From positions 2,356,001 through 2,420,000 of the forward strand of contig JBLDXI010000001.1 in assembly GCA_047495785.1 (NCBI GenBank): a stretch of 64,000 bases of DNA. The letters run 5' to 3'. Position numbers and translations under genes: made by a program. Below, in pieces: positions 1-13,000 of this stretch. The notes under the pieces were generated by a model. It saw nothing but the letters and a program-made list of their open reading frames with translations, ran no database searches and had not been told where the DNA came from. The DNA is from Lepidodermella squamata. Its lineage: Eukaryota > Gastrotricha. The first letter of the stretch is position 1; each line of letters starts with the position of its first letter.

Positions 1-2
1 AT

Positions 3-125
3 GGGTGCCAATGCGGAGCCGGATGGGCTGAATATTTGTGTGAACAGGAGTCGCAGCAATACGTTCGGGGTATCATCAGTCCCAGCTTTGATGGTTTGAT
101 TGGAAAATTGTTAGTCCTAAATTAG
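3..125 (+). CDS. Possible last exon of an upstream EGF-like protein (partial)
   Basis: Frame 3 is open from the window edge to a TAG at 123-125. It starts GCQCGAGWAEYLCEQ, whose Cys/Gly spacing resembles the end of an EGF-like module. The rest would lie to the left of the window. No splice acceptor can be checked, so this could be chance. Low confidence. Confidence 0.25.
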   Translation, partial: GCQCGAGWAEYLCEQESQQYVRGIISPSFDGLIGKLLVLN

Positions 126-1998
126 CAATACTAACGCTGTTTCTTACTGTTAATTCTCACTATTAATGCTCTGTTGATGTCCCAAAAATAGGATTAATAA
201 AACTTATCAATTACATCCAAATCAATCGGCTTGATGCCAGGTATCGCATGAAATCGATGTACTGGAACCCTGGTAGCTTTAACCTAGAAAGATAACTACA
301 TCGTTATCGAGGACTGCACTCGGAAAAACTATCTTCAATAAAATCATTTTGGCAATAATTGAACTCCTATATGAATCTCTTGTCATAGACTCTGGCGAAG
401 AAATGCGCCTTAAACAATGCGTGCACCCGCACCATGATTACTTGCGAAATGAAGATTAAAAAACTTGGATCGATAAACCTATAGGCGAGATATATTGGGT
501 GCCTCAATGAGGAAAGTGTCCTTTCAAGTAGGCTATATTATGCGGACGACCCCATTCCGAAGAAGCATAGCCATTCAAAAAATCCATCCTCAAACCAAAA
601 ATAGCTATTTTGCTGTATGTGGGACAGTATTAGACACAGTATTAGATTCTAAAATCGACTGTTTCGTTTTATTTTCGCAATAACCCGCTGCGGATATTAC
701 TCATTTCATGAACGCTCAGCATGAGCCCCATCAATGCACCGTCCAGCTGAGGTGAGAATTTTCAATAATTAAACGCTTTTTCCGCTGGAAATTGAAAAGC
801 AAAAATCAGTCAAGGATATCCGGCCTGATTTTTGTAATAAAAAACGCCATAACGACCCTGTTAATTACTTTGACCTTGAATTATTTGCCGAATGAAACAC
901 CGCACCCTGAACAAGTGCAATTTCTTGATAAGTCGAGTTATTTCTCTCAGAGCCAGATGAATTCGCAGTTCTGAAGTGGCAAGCTTTGACCAACGTGCGT
1001 CTAGAATAGTCGAAAAATGGGGAAAATTAATTATTTTCACGGCTTATAAATCCAAGACAGCATCAATAGATTTTGTCAAAAGCGATGCTATTTATGACAC
1101 CTTTTTGCGAAATATTTTTCAAACCAACTCAGACAAAGAATTAGTATATATATCATAGTATGCATATATATCAATAAAATTGCTGTTTGAATTATTAAAA
1201 ACGCCATGCCTAGTTTAGAAGACAATAGACAGCAAGTAGGCGCAGTTGGATGGCTGCAAGCTACGGGGCATGAATAATAATGTCAATATAATATTTAAGG
1301 TGGGAGTGTGTTAAATTCCGATACCTGGTATGACGTATGCTTTATTGCTTTTTGTTAATAAAAGAAATACCGGCGAGCAATTTTTAGCGACACAGCATGA
1401 CGTAGCCGTGTTGTAGAGGCCACCCTGCGCCAATTGACACGCGCTATTAAGGCGCGTTCGGGGCGATATTTGTTATTATTTCCATGCGTCACCTTACTTA
1501 TATAATATAGTCCAGCGCGAGTTCGATTCGGCGCGATGATTATTGGCCACTTTCTGCTCGCGCGAGTGTAATAAAAACATGCTCGAATTGACGTAGGTTT
1601 GTGTCACCTTGCGCCTTAAAAACTTTCCGCGATATTTACTCATCTCTCCTTATATACTGCTATTATTCTTGTTGTTATTTTCGCTCTTCTTTCCCCCTTA
1701 ATTATTTTCTAGTTTACTTTCATTTATCAACAATTTAATCGCTTTGTTAATAAAACAAAATGGTTTCGTTTTTCGATTTAGAAATTTCGAAGTAATATAT
1801 ACACACATATGAAAAATAGAATGCAAGGCGATTCGTTGAATGATTTACCTTTATGGGCGGCGCTTTTAATTGATTGAGGGCGCGCCCGGAGCGTTATCGC
1901 CCTTCTTCATCATCAGCATCATCATTCTGCGCGCACGGTGCGCTGCCCGCCGGCGTTCGCGCTGTTTCGCGCCGCTTCTCTTTTTCCTTCTACGCGAT
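126..1998. other. Intergenic, no gene seen
   Basis: AT-rich sequence with only short unsupported ORFs. From about 1380 to 2000 it becomes richer in CpG (runs such as GGCGCGCCC near 1880) just before the Cys-rich gene. That stretch probably contains its promoter and 5' UTR, but no defined element was recognised. Confidence 0.5.
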
Positions 1999-4645
1999 AT
2001 GCCAACAAGCATCGTAAGTTTTCACGCATATAAGTATATTATCCGCCTTAATACTCGATGAACTGATACAGAGGATAGTTTTTTTCACGCCTTGTTATAA
2101 TGACAATATTTATCCACCCCCGAGTTAAAACAAATCGTCAAAAACAACTCTTTTTAATCGTAATATCTATTATTCTTTTCGGCCGTGAAACACGCGAAAC
2201 GATAGATGAAGCTGTATTATTACGGCGCAGGGTATTTAACAAATTTTCGCCTGACTGATTTTTGCGCTGTATCGACTTTCCCGTGTGAAATTAACGCGCC
2301 ACCTTAACAAAACTGGATGTTCTTTCGCAGATCTACCTGGTCCTATTGCTGGTAACATGCGGCCCGTCGCTGGCGGAAAATCGTGTCTGGATGAGTAATT
2401 TTGTTTAATAATTAAAATAAAATAATTAAGGAGGAATTTTTCATATAGCCTGTGATGAAGATTCAGAATGTGGGCCGAATGAAGTCTGCCAAAAAGCGAC
2501 AGATATGGTAAGGATTTTAGCCTAAATCATGGAAATTCCCACGATTTTTCTTCGATTTATAGGATAGACCTTGCTCAAAAGGCCTGTGTGCTTGTCGGCC
2601 GTGCTACGACATCTACAGCTGGTCTGATACATGCACAAGGCGTAAGTTGAACCTTGCGATTATTGCGATTATTTATATATTTTGATATATTTTTTAGCTG
2701 TTTATAAAATGCTATATGAAGCGTGTGAGCAAGTCGAGCAAGAAGGCGTCATTTATCCTCCGAATGCTAGGTGCTCAGAATCCGGTTTCGTCGAATGTTC
2801 GGATGGATATGAGGTAAAATTAATTTTATTAAAATTATTGAAAATTCACACGATATTTTATCGAAATTTTTAGGTTAAGGTATATAATAAATCAGCGAAA
2901 TTCAGAAAAAAGGCAAATTATAAAATACTGCATATTTTGAGTTGAAATGTCTCTTCCTCTTTCTACTGGTCACTTTTTTCATCAATTTTCTGAATTTTTT
3001 TAATAATTTCATTTTCCAAACTTTTAAATGTTGAATATTTTCTTGAATTCCAGGATAGCCAATCGCCGATTTTTGAGAAGACTTGCGCGCCGATTGGCGG
3101 CGAGCCAGAGTTGCCGGAGGACGAACAGCCGTGCGGTCGCAACTCGGAGTGCGCCGGAGATTTGGTGTGCAATAACGAATTCAAATGCACGTGCTATTTC
3201 GGTCACGAAAAGTGGGACAGGCGCAATAAAAAGTGCGTGAAGCGCGAATTCGGCGACTCGTGCCGCAGCGATGACGATTGCCGCGTTGCTGGCTACAACT
3301 GGCAAGGATACACGTAAGAAAAAGATCTGCTACAAGAAATATTTAGAATTTTAATCATGCAAATTATTTAGCAAATATTCCGAGAATTTTAGTAATTTTT
3401 ATTCAAAAATTCAATTTTTATCAATTTTATTTTTATTTTCAGATACAGCCATGGAGCATGTGTAGATGGCACTTGTTCGTGTTCGGACGATGGCCAAGCC
3501 ATAGTAGTCAGCTATTTCGAACCCGGCACCAGTGTGTTAAAGGTCAAAACCATTTGCGTGTCGGACCAAGCGCGCGTCAATTTGACCCAAGGCGCCGCTT
3601 GCACCCTTGACCCGATTCACAGCGGCGACACGCCCAATGCCCGCATCTGCCCTGCTCAATTTGTCTGCTACCAGTGCCCGGAGCAATATCTCTACGAACA
3701 AAGTCCAATATGCCGTAAATATTTTGAATTTTTTTAATGAAATTTCATTGAATTTTTTTATTTTCAGGTGCTGTTTTACCTTCGCCTCCAATCGCTCAAA
3801 ATTGTTTTCCGAGGCGGACGACTACTTCATCGTCAACTTCAACTTCAACCTCGACGTCAACGTCGACCTCAACTCGGCGACCCACAACTAGGATAGCACC
3901 GTCTAAATCCAGCTCAACAACTGCCATGTGGACAAGTTTATTGTGGCGAAATACTAATCAAATTATCACACTGACTGGCCTTACGAGAGGAACGGAGACA
4001 TATTTCAAAACTCAGTCTACTCCTCCACCTCAAACTTCACCTTCATGTAAGCTTCCTTAATTCGGTCTGAATATTTGCAACAGTTTCCAGAGCTAAATTT
4101 GAGCATCATAGGTACCGCTGAATATTTCAAATTTTTTCGATTTCAATTTTTTAAATTTTTTAATAATATTAAGACCCTAATCCTATTAATTAATTTAACC
4201 CAATTAAATTCTCAATTGGCTTCGATATTTTACAATTTCCTATTTAAATTTTTATGATTTTTTCAAATTTTCTATCGAATTTTAAATCATTTCAGATGAA
4301 GTTGTGGACATTGTTGATGTGGAAACCTTCAACAATATGCCGTCGAATCGCAATCCAGGCGCCCCGGTTGCCAGTGAAAAAGCGACAACTCGAGGCTTGC
4401 GTACGTATCCGCCGACTCGAAGCGGTCGCAGTAGTGCAAGTGGGTCAAACATCCGCATCTCAAATTCGCATTCGAACCTGATCTTCATTATCGCGACCTC
4501 ACTCGTTACATCTTTTATTACTGTTATGACACTAATATTTGATCTGCTGCATTTCAGTCGCTTTTATTTTCGAAATAATTTAGCCGTGCAACTACTGCTT
4601 TCGTTATTATTGCTAATAGCAGTGACACCTTCCGCGTCAACTTAG
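1999..4645 (+). CDS. Secreted or membrane-anchored Cys-rich (EB-like) protein
   Basis: Nine exons: 1999-2013, 2331-2394, 2449-2507, 2563-2641, 2698-2813, 3054-3313, 3443-3714, 3768-4046, 4296-4645. All phases agree and give 497 aa. A tiny first exon (MPTSI) joins a hydrophobic run to form a clear signal peptide ending near PSLA-EN. About 300 residues follow with many short Cys motifs such as CDEDSEC, CGRNSEC and GDSCRSDDDC, as in nematode EB or disulfide-rich modules. Next come a Ser/Thr-rich linker (about residues 300-340) and a C-terminal hydrophobic stretch that could be a membrane helix or GPI signal. It is a paralogue of the gene at 10077-14165, sharing the DGxCxCSDG and CT-D segments. 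No function is assigned. The region is likely exposed and glycosylated. Confidence 0.82.
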
Positions 4646-5146
4646 CGATAGTAGTTCCGCGTACAACCGAGACCCTAAAACAAATTATTTTCTGTGATTT
4701 GCGTTGAGTATATTTTGCCGAGAGGTACTGCAAAAACGACTCTTTTAGCGAATAAATTCGATTCGAAAATGAGCTTATTTTTATTGGAGAGGCTAACCTG
4801 CAACAATGCGTCGAATCTTGCTTATTTTAGAAACATATTAAACGAAAATCGCATAACTGAAAATGTTTTACACAAGCTGCAAGCCCTTATCGGCAGAGCT
4901 TTGGAAACATTTTTGGGAAAAAACAGTTCAAAGTCAGGCTTTCGAGCTGCATGGATTCGTTTTTTACGTCACAGGACAGACATCATTTTCAATTCCGGAC
5001 TCTGCCAACTCGTGTTTTCCTTGCTCAAGAAAGAAAAAATTGAAAATCGCAAAAAAATGGGAAAATGTAACGTGCTAATTTATTGCTGGAAGCTCGAATA
5101 ATATAGTTTGGAAAACTTAAACATTAGCCATAATAGTTGAGGATTT
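4646..5146. other. Intergenic between convergent genes
   Basis: 3' flanks of the Cys-rich gene (+) and the BTB gene (-). An AATAAA at about 4750 could serve as poly(A) signal for the plus-strand gene. A 135-codon ORF at 4694-5101 has no recognisable domain or initiation context and was not called. Confidence 0.5.
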
Positions 5147-7128
5147 TTATTTCTGATTAGGTTTCAGCGCCAAATGTGTCTTGCTGAGTTTGCCGTCGCT
5201 GTCGACTTCAAAGACCATCGTCTCACCAGATGAGCAAGTTTTCAGGTATTCTTCCCGATATTGGGACAGGAATTTTCCGGAAGGACACTGGAATTCCCAG
5301 ATTGCGTACTTTGGCTCACCACCCTTCGAGTGAGCCGTAATTCTCACTGTTGACATAATAACGTTTTGCTGAAATTTCACGACGAATAAAATGAAGTGTT
5401 TTTACCTGATTGAATTCTTTTCGGCGGAAACATGAGGATTTGATGAGAATGAAAACCTGGGGATGGGGTAGTACAATCAGCCAAAAGAGCCCAGGATGGA
5501 TTTTCCTTCGACTGGCTAACGTCAACTTTGTAGCCGCACCTTTCGCTTCTTTCACTAACGCCGTATAGGAAGAAAGACATCGATGATACAATGCGCGATC
5601 TAGGAAGGGTAATTTCAACAGGCGCGAGATTATCGAGATAAGGAGATAAGGGATAAGGCCCACCAGGCCAAGGCGTTAGCGCGATGTTGGCATCAAAACC
5701 AGAAACGATCGTTCCATTGTCCTGAGTCGCTAGATCAAAGGAATGATATAACTAGGTTAATAACACAAGGTCTCACTTTAAAACTAGAACCAAGTTTTTA
5801 TAATACATACCTATATTTTAAAAACTTACCTGCAAAACCTTCAAAAATGAGGCTCAGGAAATTTCGGAGAATTTGTGAATTTTATCATGAAATTAATGAA
5901 AGAAATGAATGAATACATGCGAGGAAAATCCCGAATGTTACCCAGCACGGCTTAACGGATTAAATTAGAATCAACAAACCATAAGAGACTATTTCCCCGC
6001 AGAAATGTTTCCGAGGAATCTCATCGCGTCGTTTGTCAGCGAGTTCATCAATATCATCGCCATGCATGAAATGGCTATTAACGAAAAGCTGGAGCAGCGG
6101 GAGCGTGCTTTTTAACGTGAGCCCGTCCATCTTAACTAGTGACAGTCGGATTTTGTCGATGACATCGCTGATCTCAGGAAGCTTCTGTTTCCTCTGCCAG
6201 CGGCACACAGCCAAAGCGATTTCAACCTCAGGAGCGTGGAGGAAATCGTCCGAGATCACGTCCAGCAAAGCTTGTTTCGAAAGATCTTCAAATGACCGGC
6301 TTTTCAGGGCAGTTGTAGCGTTTTGGTAGATGAATCGTCGAGTTGCATCAAGAAGGTCTCCATCGCCGAAAACGACAGCCAAGTCGAAGATGAGCCACAC
6401 GGATTCCGAGTCAATAGCGCACTTAAAAATATGGAATAAAAAATTATTATTAAGATATCATCAGTATTGATCAAGAATAATTGAACAGCGAAATACCCGA
6501 AATTTTGGGGAAATCTGCTAGTTTAATCCCAGTTTTAATGCAAATGTATGCACCTTCGAAAGAAAATGTACGAACTCCTCATAAATCACACACAAGAAAT
6601 GTAGGTCAAATACTTTAGGTCAGATACCTCAAATCTGAAATTAAAGAGCTATCTGTAATTTGAAAGAAAGCCCGATCGCCTCCAGCTCGTTGATAAATTG
6701 TCTAATTTTTCTAATTTATTTGAAATCGATCGAACCTCAACTAAAATGTCCGCCAGCAAGCGAAATAAATCGGTGACTTGATACTCATGAGCCATGCAAA
6801 GTAGTGCCAGAGCTGTTTCAAGATCGAGTTGGCTGGCCTTCAAACAGCCAGAGTACAAAAAGCTGAGGAAAATTCGAACGGTTCCTTCAGTCTTGCCAGG
6901 GAGCTTTACTTCACCCAGTCTGCCCTCTTTGAACCCAGCACCACCACATAGCATCCCGGCGAACACCGGCGAATGAGCAGCCAAAACAGTTCGATGCGCT
7001 TTAAATCGCGCACCTTTGTCCAAAATTAGCTCAACGTCAGTGAAGCTCGAGGATTCGAACATTTTCATGAAAGCACTGCTCAAAAAGTCTCCCCTCACAA
7101 CATCAGGCATTCCACTAAAATAAGTCAT
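5147..7128 (-). CDS. BTB-BACK-discoidin protein, BTBD9-like (copy 1)
   Basis: Four exons, 7128-6736, 6421-5980, 5729-5406 and 5346-5147, give 452 aa. The ATG at 7128 matches the start of the paralogue at 42701. A BTB/POZ domain (about 10-125) shows FTDVELILDKG, FKAHRTVLAAHS and FLYSGCLK. A BACK domain (about 130-235) follows, with the usual ALLDVISDDFL and VALAVCRW-type segments. The last third (about 280-420) resembles an F5/8C discoidin domain ending VRITAHS...WEFQCPS. This order is that of BTBD9, a predicted Cullin-3 adaptor in other animals, but human BTBD9 is longer (612 aa). Intron phases match the paralogue (0, 1, 1), which fixed the last acceptor at 5347; an alternative acceptor at 5370 would break the frame. 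Confidence 0.85.
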
Positions 7129-10076
7129 TATCAAATATGGGGAAAATTTCTACGAAAACTGAAATTTACTGGTAAAAATAATCACGTAAAAATGATGCTG
7201 GTTTTAAAGCAATGTTAGCTTTTCGGGACTTCGTTAAATTGAAGAGATGTAATAACTTCGAAAACCATTTTTTCGCTGTTTTTGGCAAGTTCTGAGATAC
7301 TTAGCGCGATAGCTACATTCGAAGTTTGGGCTCTCGAATTGATAAACCGTAGTTACCGAAATATAAGCTCTCCCTCGTTTAGAGGCCTGGATAAATTTCG
7401 AATGGTGCCTAGGCACGTGCGAAACGTGTGCTCTGACGCACGTGCTGAACACTTCTTTGACATCACCAGCGAAATTTAGCAGCTGAGTAACCTGCTGAAA
7501 TGATTCATCAAGAGCTTATGCTTTCCTGGTCGCGTGCCCAGTTTTTCACTAGTAAAGAACTCTATAATAAGTGCAGCCAAATCAACGCAACTGACAAGTG
7601 ATTTCGGGTGGCTACTTCAACCTAATTTATGTCAAATGACCTGTCCTTAAATTTGGACGGGGGAAATATGGCATAATGGCCCAGCCTCCAGCTCGGCGCC
7701 CATCTAATCCAAATTTTCGGCCGGTCTTTGGTAGAAAAAATCGGAAAGAGTCACGTTTTCGCACGGTGGTTATTATTGCTTTTCGAGCATTTTGCAAAAA
7801 ATCGCCAAATGAAATCATGGCGCCAAGTGCAAAGATTATGATTCATGCTACCAAATAACCAGCAATCAGGCCCGTATCATTAAATTTATCGCTAAATTTT
7901 GTAGGTTTTGAAAAATTCCAGAAAAATAACGCGAAACCGGCCGGAAATTTGGATTAGCTGGAGGCTGGACCTTTATGCCCTATTTATCCCGTCGAAATTG
8001 AAGGGCACGGGGCACGTCATTTGAGATATGGTTTAAATAGAAGCCCTAAATCGCTGAATCAAGTTGAATCAAGTTTCCAAGTCCGAACCGCTCGGACTGC
8101 TCAACAAACCTCAGCCCTGCCCATCGTTTACATCATTCAATATTTCTCATTTTCAGTATTCGAGTTTGGCTCCAAAATAAAACCATTTTTTGATTATTGC
8201 TTCGATTATCGGTGTTAAACAATTTATTCGGAATTGACGATAATCCCTTTTCAAGGAGACATATCTTCTGTTTGTGGGTGCAGTAGTTAATTCGAGCAAT
8301 ATTGATCATTAGCTCATTTTTTGCCGTTGCCAAGCGTTCGGACACTGTAATCACCTTCGGAAACTAGAGCGGTATCGAATCTCCTAAAATCTCGTCTCAT
8401 AACGCAGCTTAATTACAAATTTTAATATCAGTGCATTAATTTTTTATCATCAGAAGCTGTAAGCACATGGAGCCCAGGAGGTGTTTTCCTAACGACTCTA
8501 CTATCGACAAATACGCAGTCATCAATATCACTCCAGGTATTGCAGTGCACTCTGTTTGCTCAAACAGACTTTTCTCTAAAACGTTATATACCTACCCAAA
8601 GCGCATTATATAGCCGGCGAGAAAATTGCGCGAAAAAATAACAGCATCGAAAAATTCTTGGGACGACTTGAGCCCAGCACCTTGAAAGTTGTTACGGCTT
8701 GTTTGCCGATAGCTATACCCACCTATATTGCAACTATATTGGCAGGGTGAGACAAAGGGTGCCGTTAAATTATTGCTTTTCACTGCTGTATACTGCAAGA
8801 AAAGAAGAACAAATAATCTTTTTCCTGTGTGTGGGTTTGGCAAAGCACCGTTTTATTATCTCCCTCAGGCGCCTCTTTCTCCTCAGAGGTAACAATGATA
8901 TAGAGAGCGAGAAGCGCGCGTGCGAGGCTATAAACAAAGTGCGCGCGGCAGGCTCGTAAAAAATGAGCAATCATCATCACAGCCCATCATTGCGATATAA
9001 ATCAAGCCGTTGCCTTCATCTGTTGTCATTATCCAAGTTTCGGTTCGTTCTCAGGTGATTATGCCAATATAAAATACATCGCGTGATTTTTTTTTCAAGT
9101 CTAGCCTGATGGCTATTTTTTTATATTCAGAATAAATTAATGCCCATTTAAACTTTTGACTACCACGCGAAAAATGTTTTTCTCTAGGCCGTTAATTGCG
9201 GATTTTCGCCGTATATTTTTTTCCGACTGCCATTTAAACCCGGTGCAATCTAAAATTTTATCGCACCATTACTTGGGAAATTATCAAAGTTTTAGCCCTC
9301 TGATTAAGAAAAAAACGCGCATTGTTATTTACTTTTTAATTTTTTCCGATAATAAATGTCTCGCGAAATTTCCGGCCATTATTGCGCGCATCGATGAGCA
9401 CACTCATCTTTCAGCTGACCTCGCTTACTCACTCAGCCAGTCGCGATTGCTGAGTCACGCTTTTATAATATATAATATAATATCGACAAATAATAACTGG
9501 GTCGATTTATATCTCTTGAAAAATCTCACTCGGCCACCGCGTCATTCTTTTACTATAAAATATAAACACACAAATATATATTAATTGTTATAATAAAACC
9601 GTGGCTACGAAAAATTCTGCTGTGTTGGAGAAAACAAATTGTTATTTATTATCGAGATTTTCCTGTCGTGTTATTTTGATGTGCGTAAATTTTACTTGTA
9701 AACTACTATTATTACTAAAGGCGACATTTATAACTGCTGCCGCTGTTTTTGTTTGATAATAATTTTATTATAAAATTTAATTTTGCACCACACGCCCATC
9801 CGTCATTAAGCGGCTAGCCAGCGCCCGCGGCGCCTAGTTACAAATTGCTAACTTGATATTTCCTGTCCCTCTGAAAAGTAAAAGGGAAGAATAACAATTT
9901 ACGCATTTTTTCCTTTTCCCTTGATATTTTTCGCACTGGCGATTTTTTAACCTAAAATTAGAATATTTTAATTTTTTAGATAAAATGGCTAAAATATTAA
10001 TTATTAATTTAATATTTTGCAATTAATTTTGGGACATTTTTTCGATGTGCCATGAAAATTTTCGAATCTCCTGCGA
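7129..10076. other. Long intergenic region between divergent genes
   Basis: Apart from the inverted-repeat element at 7632-8024 it holds no supported gene. A cluster of ACGTG E-box-like motifs lies near 7410-7445. A CpG-rich, purine-rich stretch at 8860-8960 and a second at 9795-9835 may be promoter parts for the gene starting at 10077. The 142-codon ORF at 9156-9584 has AT-driven composition and no domain. Confidence 0.45.
7632..8024. mobile_element. MITE-like inverted-repeat element, about 390 bp
   Basis: The left arm (7632-7725) and right arm (7933-8024) are imperfect reverse complements of each other. Shared parts include the ends TCAAATGAC / GTCATTTGA, CCAGCCTCCAGCT / AGCTGGAGGCTGG and CGGCCGG. 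The centre (about 7730-7930) is unrelated filler and carries no transposase. This is the structure of a non-autonomous fold-back or MITE element. No clear target-site duplication was found. Confidence 0.7.
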
Positions 10077-13000
10077 ATGTGTCAGTTGCGGCAATTTGTG
10101 ATCAGCATCTGGCTCGTTTCGACGCTAAATTTACTTCTCGCGTTGAAGTTCGACAACAGCACCGCAGGTGAGACTGCCGAACCGCCGCCGGTGCCGAATC
10201 CATCGACAAAGGGCGTCGGGTTGTTGAACCATCTGCTCGACCACGAACACACAACTACACCGACGACTACAACAACGGTATATGTTAAACCATCAACTTC
10301 AACAAGGAAATTCGGGCCTAAAAATTCCAAAGTAATTGGTGGTATAGATGTGATGGAAAATGAGAGATTGACATACATCAGCACCCGGTTTCTACTTTAC
10401 CACGATTTGTTGTTTCATTTTCTAACACCGCATCAAGCTTGAAGTTTCCGATTTGTTGCCAAATATAATAGGTATAGCGAAGTAAAATGGCGTTACTTTG
10501 TTAGACACCGTTTATTTAAAGGCTTGTATTATAGGCTAGCAATTTTGAAATTTATCTAACTTGATGTTTTTTAATTCATTTCAGTACGTGCCGCCTATAA
10601 TATTGCCGACTCAAGGACCACAATATGCATTCATACCCTACGTCGACTTCATGCTGGCCAGCATTGCGAATTCAACGTGGCCAGAGGATTTGTCATTTTG
10701 TAAGTCACGATCGTGAATTTCAAGGTGTCAAAAATCCTGTTATCAATAACACTCAGGGGTCACCCCAACTTTGAAGTTGATAATTTCGATGTCGATAATT
10801 GTTTATAATTTTTTCAATTTTTTCAATTTTTTCAAACCAAGCAAGTTTTTTTAGTATTTGATGAGCTGGATTTTTTTCGAAAATGTGGTTCAAACGTCGA
10901 AATTGCCGTGCCAAGTGTTTGAGCGTAGGCCAAATTTAAAATTTGGATCCACCAATATGTTTTGACTTTTCCAGAAATTTTCCAGAACATTTTTTGTAGA
11001 TTTCCCGATCATTACCGTATTTTGTTCCAATAATAGCCCATTCACTAATAGTAGCCCAGGGTTGAGGGGTTTTCGAAAGTTGGTTCGAAAATTACAAAAA
11101 TGAACGATTCATCAAAAATCTTCGAATTTTTCAAAATTGCGAGGTTTACATTTTAGTAGCCCCGGCGTATAGGAACAAATTACGGTATATTTTATTTTTA
11201 TTTTTTTATTTCAATAGATTTTTTATTTTTTTTTCATATTAGGAAATCTGATAGGATAAATGGAAAATATTTTTTTTAACATCAAATTCACTTTTTTCAA
11301 CATCAAATTACTTTTTCTATCATCAAACTCTTTTCTCAACAGCAAAATTCAGAAATTATTATTTGATAAGGAAGGATATACTTTCATGGTGAAGTTGTGG
11401 ATTTTAAGTGCCTATCACCTCGGGTGATAATAGCGTGGCCCAGACTCGTGCCAGACCGATGAACAAAACTTCTGAGTAGCACGCCTCAGGAAGGCGTGCT
11501 CATGAAAGGAAGATATTATCAACAATCAACAAGGGGTCTGCGCTAATCGATTATTGGATTCTTTGGCGATTCGTAGTGGTTGAAAGATATTTTGAATTAT
11601 AAAGAGACCTCGCAAACGGTGACGACATCACCTATTGTTATTGTCGCTACTGCGAAAGTCCGGCTACGATGTCAACGATGTCAGTGCCAGGCAAAGTTGC
11701 TTCTCGGCGGCGAGACATAGGTGCTGATGGCATCCGGGGCGAAACAGCGTCACAAGACGGCGTAAAACGTTCCGGCGGCTTGACCTTGAAGGGCCCTGAC
11801 TAATTTCACTCATTTGAATCATTGTCTTCGCAAAAATAAGAATCGTAAAATTATTCGGACAAATATTAAAAAATTCAATATTTTTTGGCCAAAAATCAAA
11901 TATTTGTCCATAACTTTGCAAAATTGCAGCTAACTCAATTTTCTATAATTTCTTGAACGGGTTCGACAGCAACAAACTACATTGTTCTTCCGAATTTTCT
12001 GTTATTTTTCCGGACCGGTCATCATCAAGGGCTTTAATGAGTGTGGATCGCAAAAATTAAGATATCGAAATTTGCTGTTGAAAAACGAGTTTGATGATAG
12101 AAAAAGTAATTTGATGTTGAAAAAAGTAAATTTGATGTTAAAAAAAATGTGACCCGGATAAATATAGATACCTATATAGTTAGTGTTCTATTACGTCAAT
12201 TATTTCACTTTTGGGTCTTTGAAAAGGTGAACTAATTACGATTTATTGACTGGACCGCCCGGAAAATGTCAATTGTAATTCGATGCGTCATTGAAACTTC
12301 TATGCCGCTGTCTGATATAGGTCTAATTTACTACTATATCGCTACAAATTTCTTTCAAATTGTGCGGGGGATTCTCCTCGGGGATCATCCCGAACTCACT
12401 AGGGATTTATTATTGGAATAAGACGAAGTAAAAATTGCTTCGTTTTTTATAGTTGAATAGAACAGGAAAAATAGCCTAATTGATGAACCTATTTGCCTGT
12501 TTCCTATGTCATTTTCAATGGCATGGATCATATTCAAATTTCAAAACGATTCAATTTTTTCATAATATTTGTCCTCAAATTCGTGTATTATTTCCTTTCA
12601 GCAACTTGCTCAAGTGACGATCAGTGTCTCCCGAACGAAGACTGCCACCGGTCGTTCGGCTGCTTGCGCGGCGTTTGCGCCGATTTGCTAGCGCCCGAGT
12701 TTCAGTTCGCCATTGACGCTTCATCGCCAGCCGGCCACCAGCGGGCGATAAGTGCTACGTCACGCGCTCGATTTCACTCGTCGAGCAACAACAGGGTGAA
12801 CAGAAACCGGCTGAAAATAACGTCGACGCAGCTGGCCGGCCGGCGGACGAAGAACTTGCCGGGCGTGAATGTGAAGCCCGTCTACGGCATGCGATGCACA
12901 ACCGGTGAAGACTGCTTGGTCATCGGCCGCCGGCCTGGCTCTGTGCCGTGTATCCGCAACGGCACCGATGACTCATCATTCTGCTTGTGCCCGCCACAAT

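Noticed and set aside
1510-1540. T-loop-like GAGTTCGATTC that could belong to a tRNA
   Set aside because: Flanking bases do not pair as a T-stem and no acceptor, D or anticodon arms were found.
5830-5850. Minus-strand donor-like GCAG|GTAAGTTTT between BTB exons 2 and 3
   Set aside because: The sequence before it contains stops in the needed frame, and the paralogue has no exon there.
9156-9584. 142-codon ORF
   Set aside because: AT-driven composition (Ile/Phe/Asn/Lys), no ATG at its start, no domain, no splice context.
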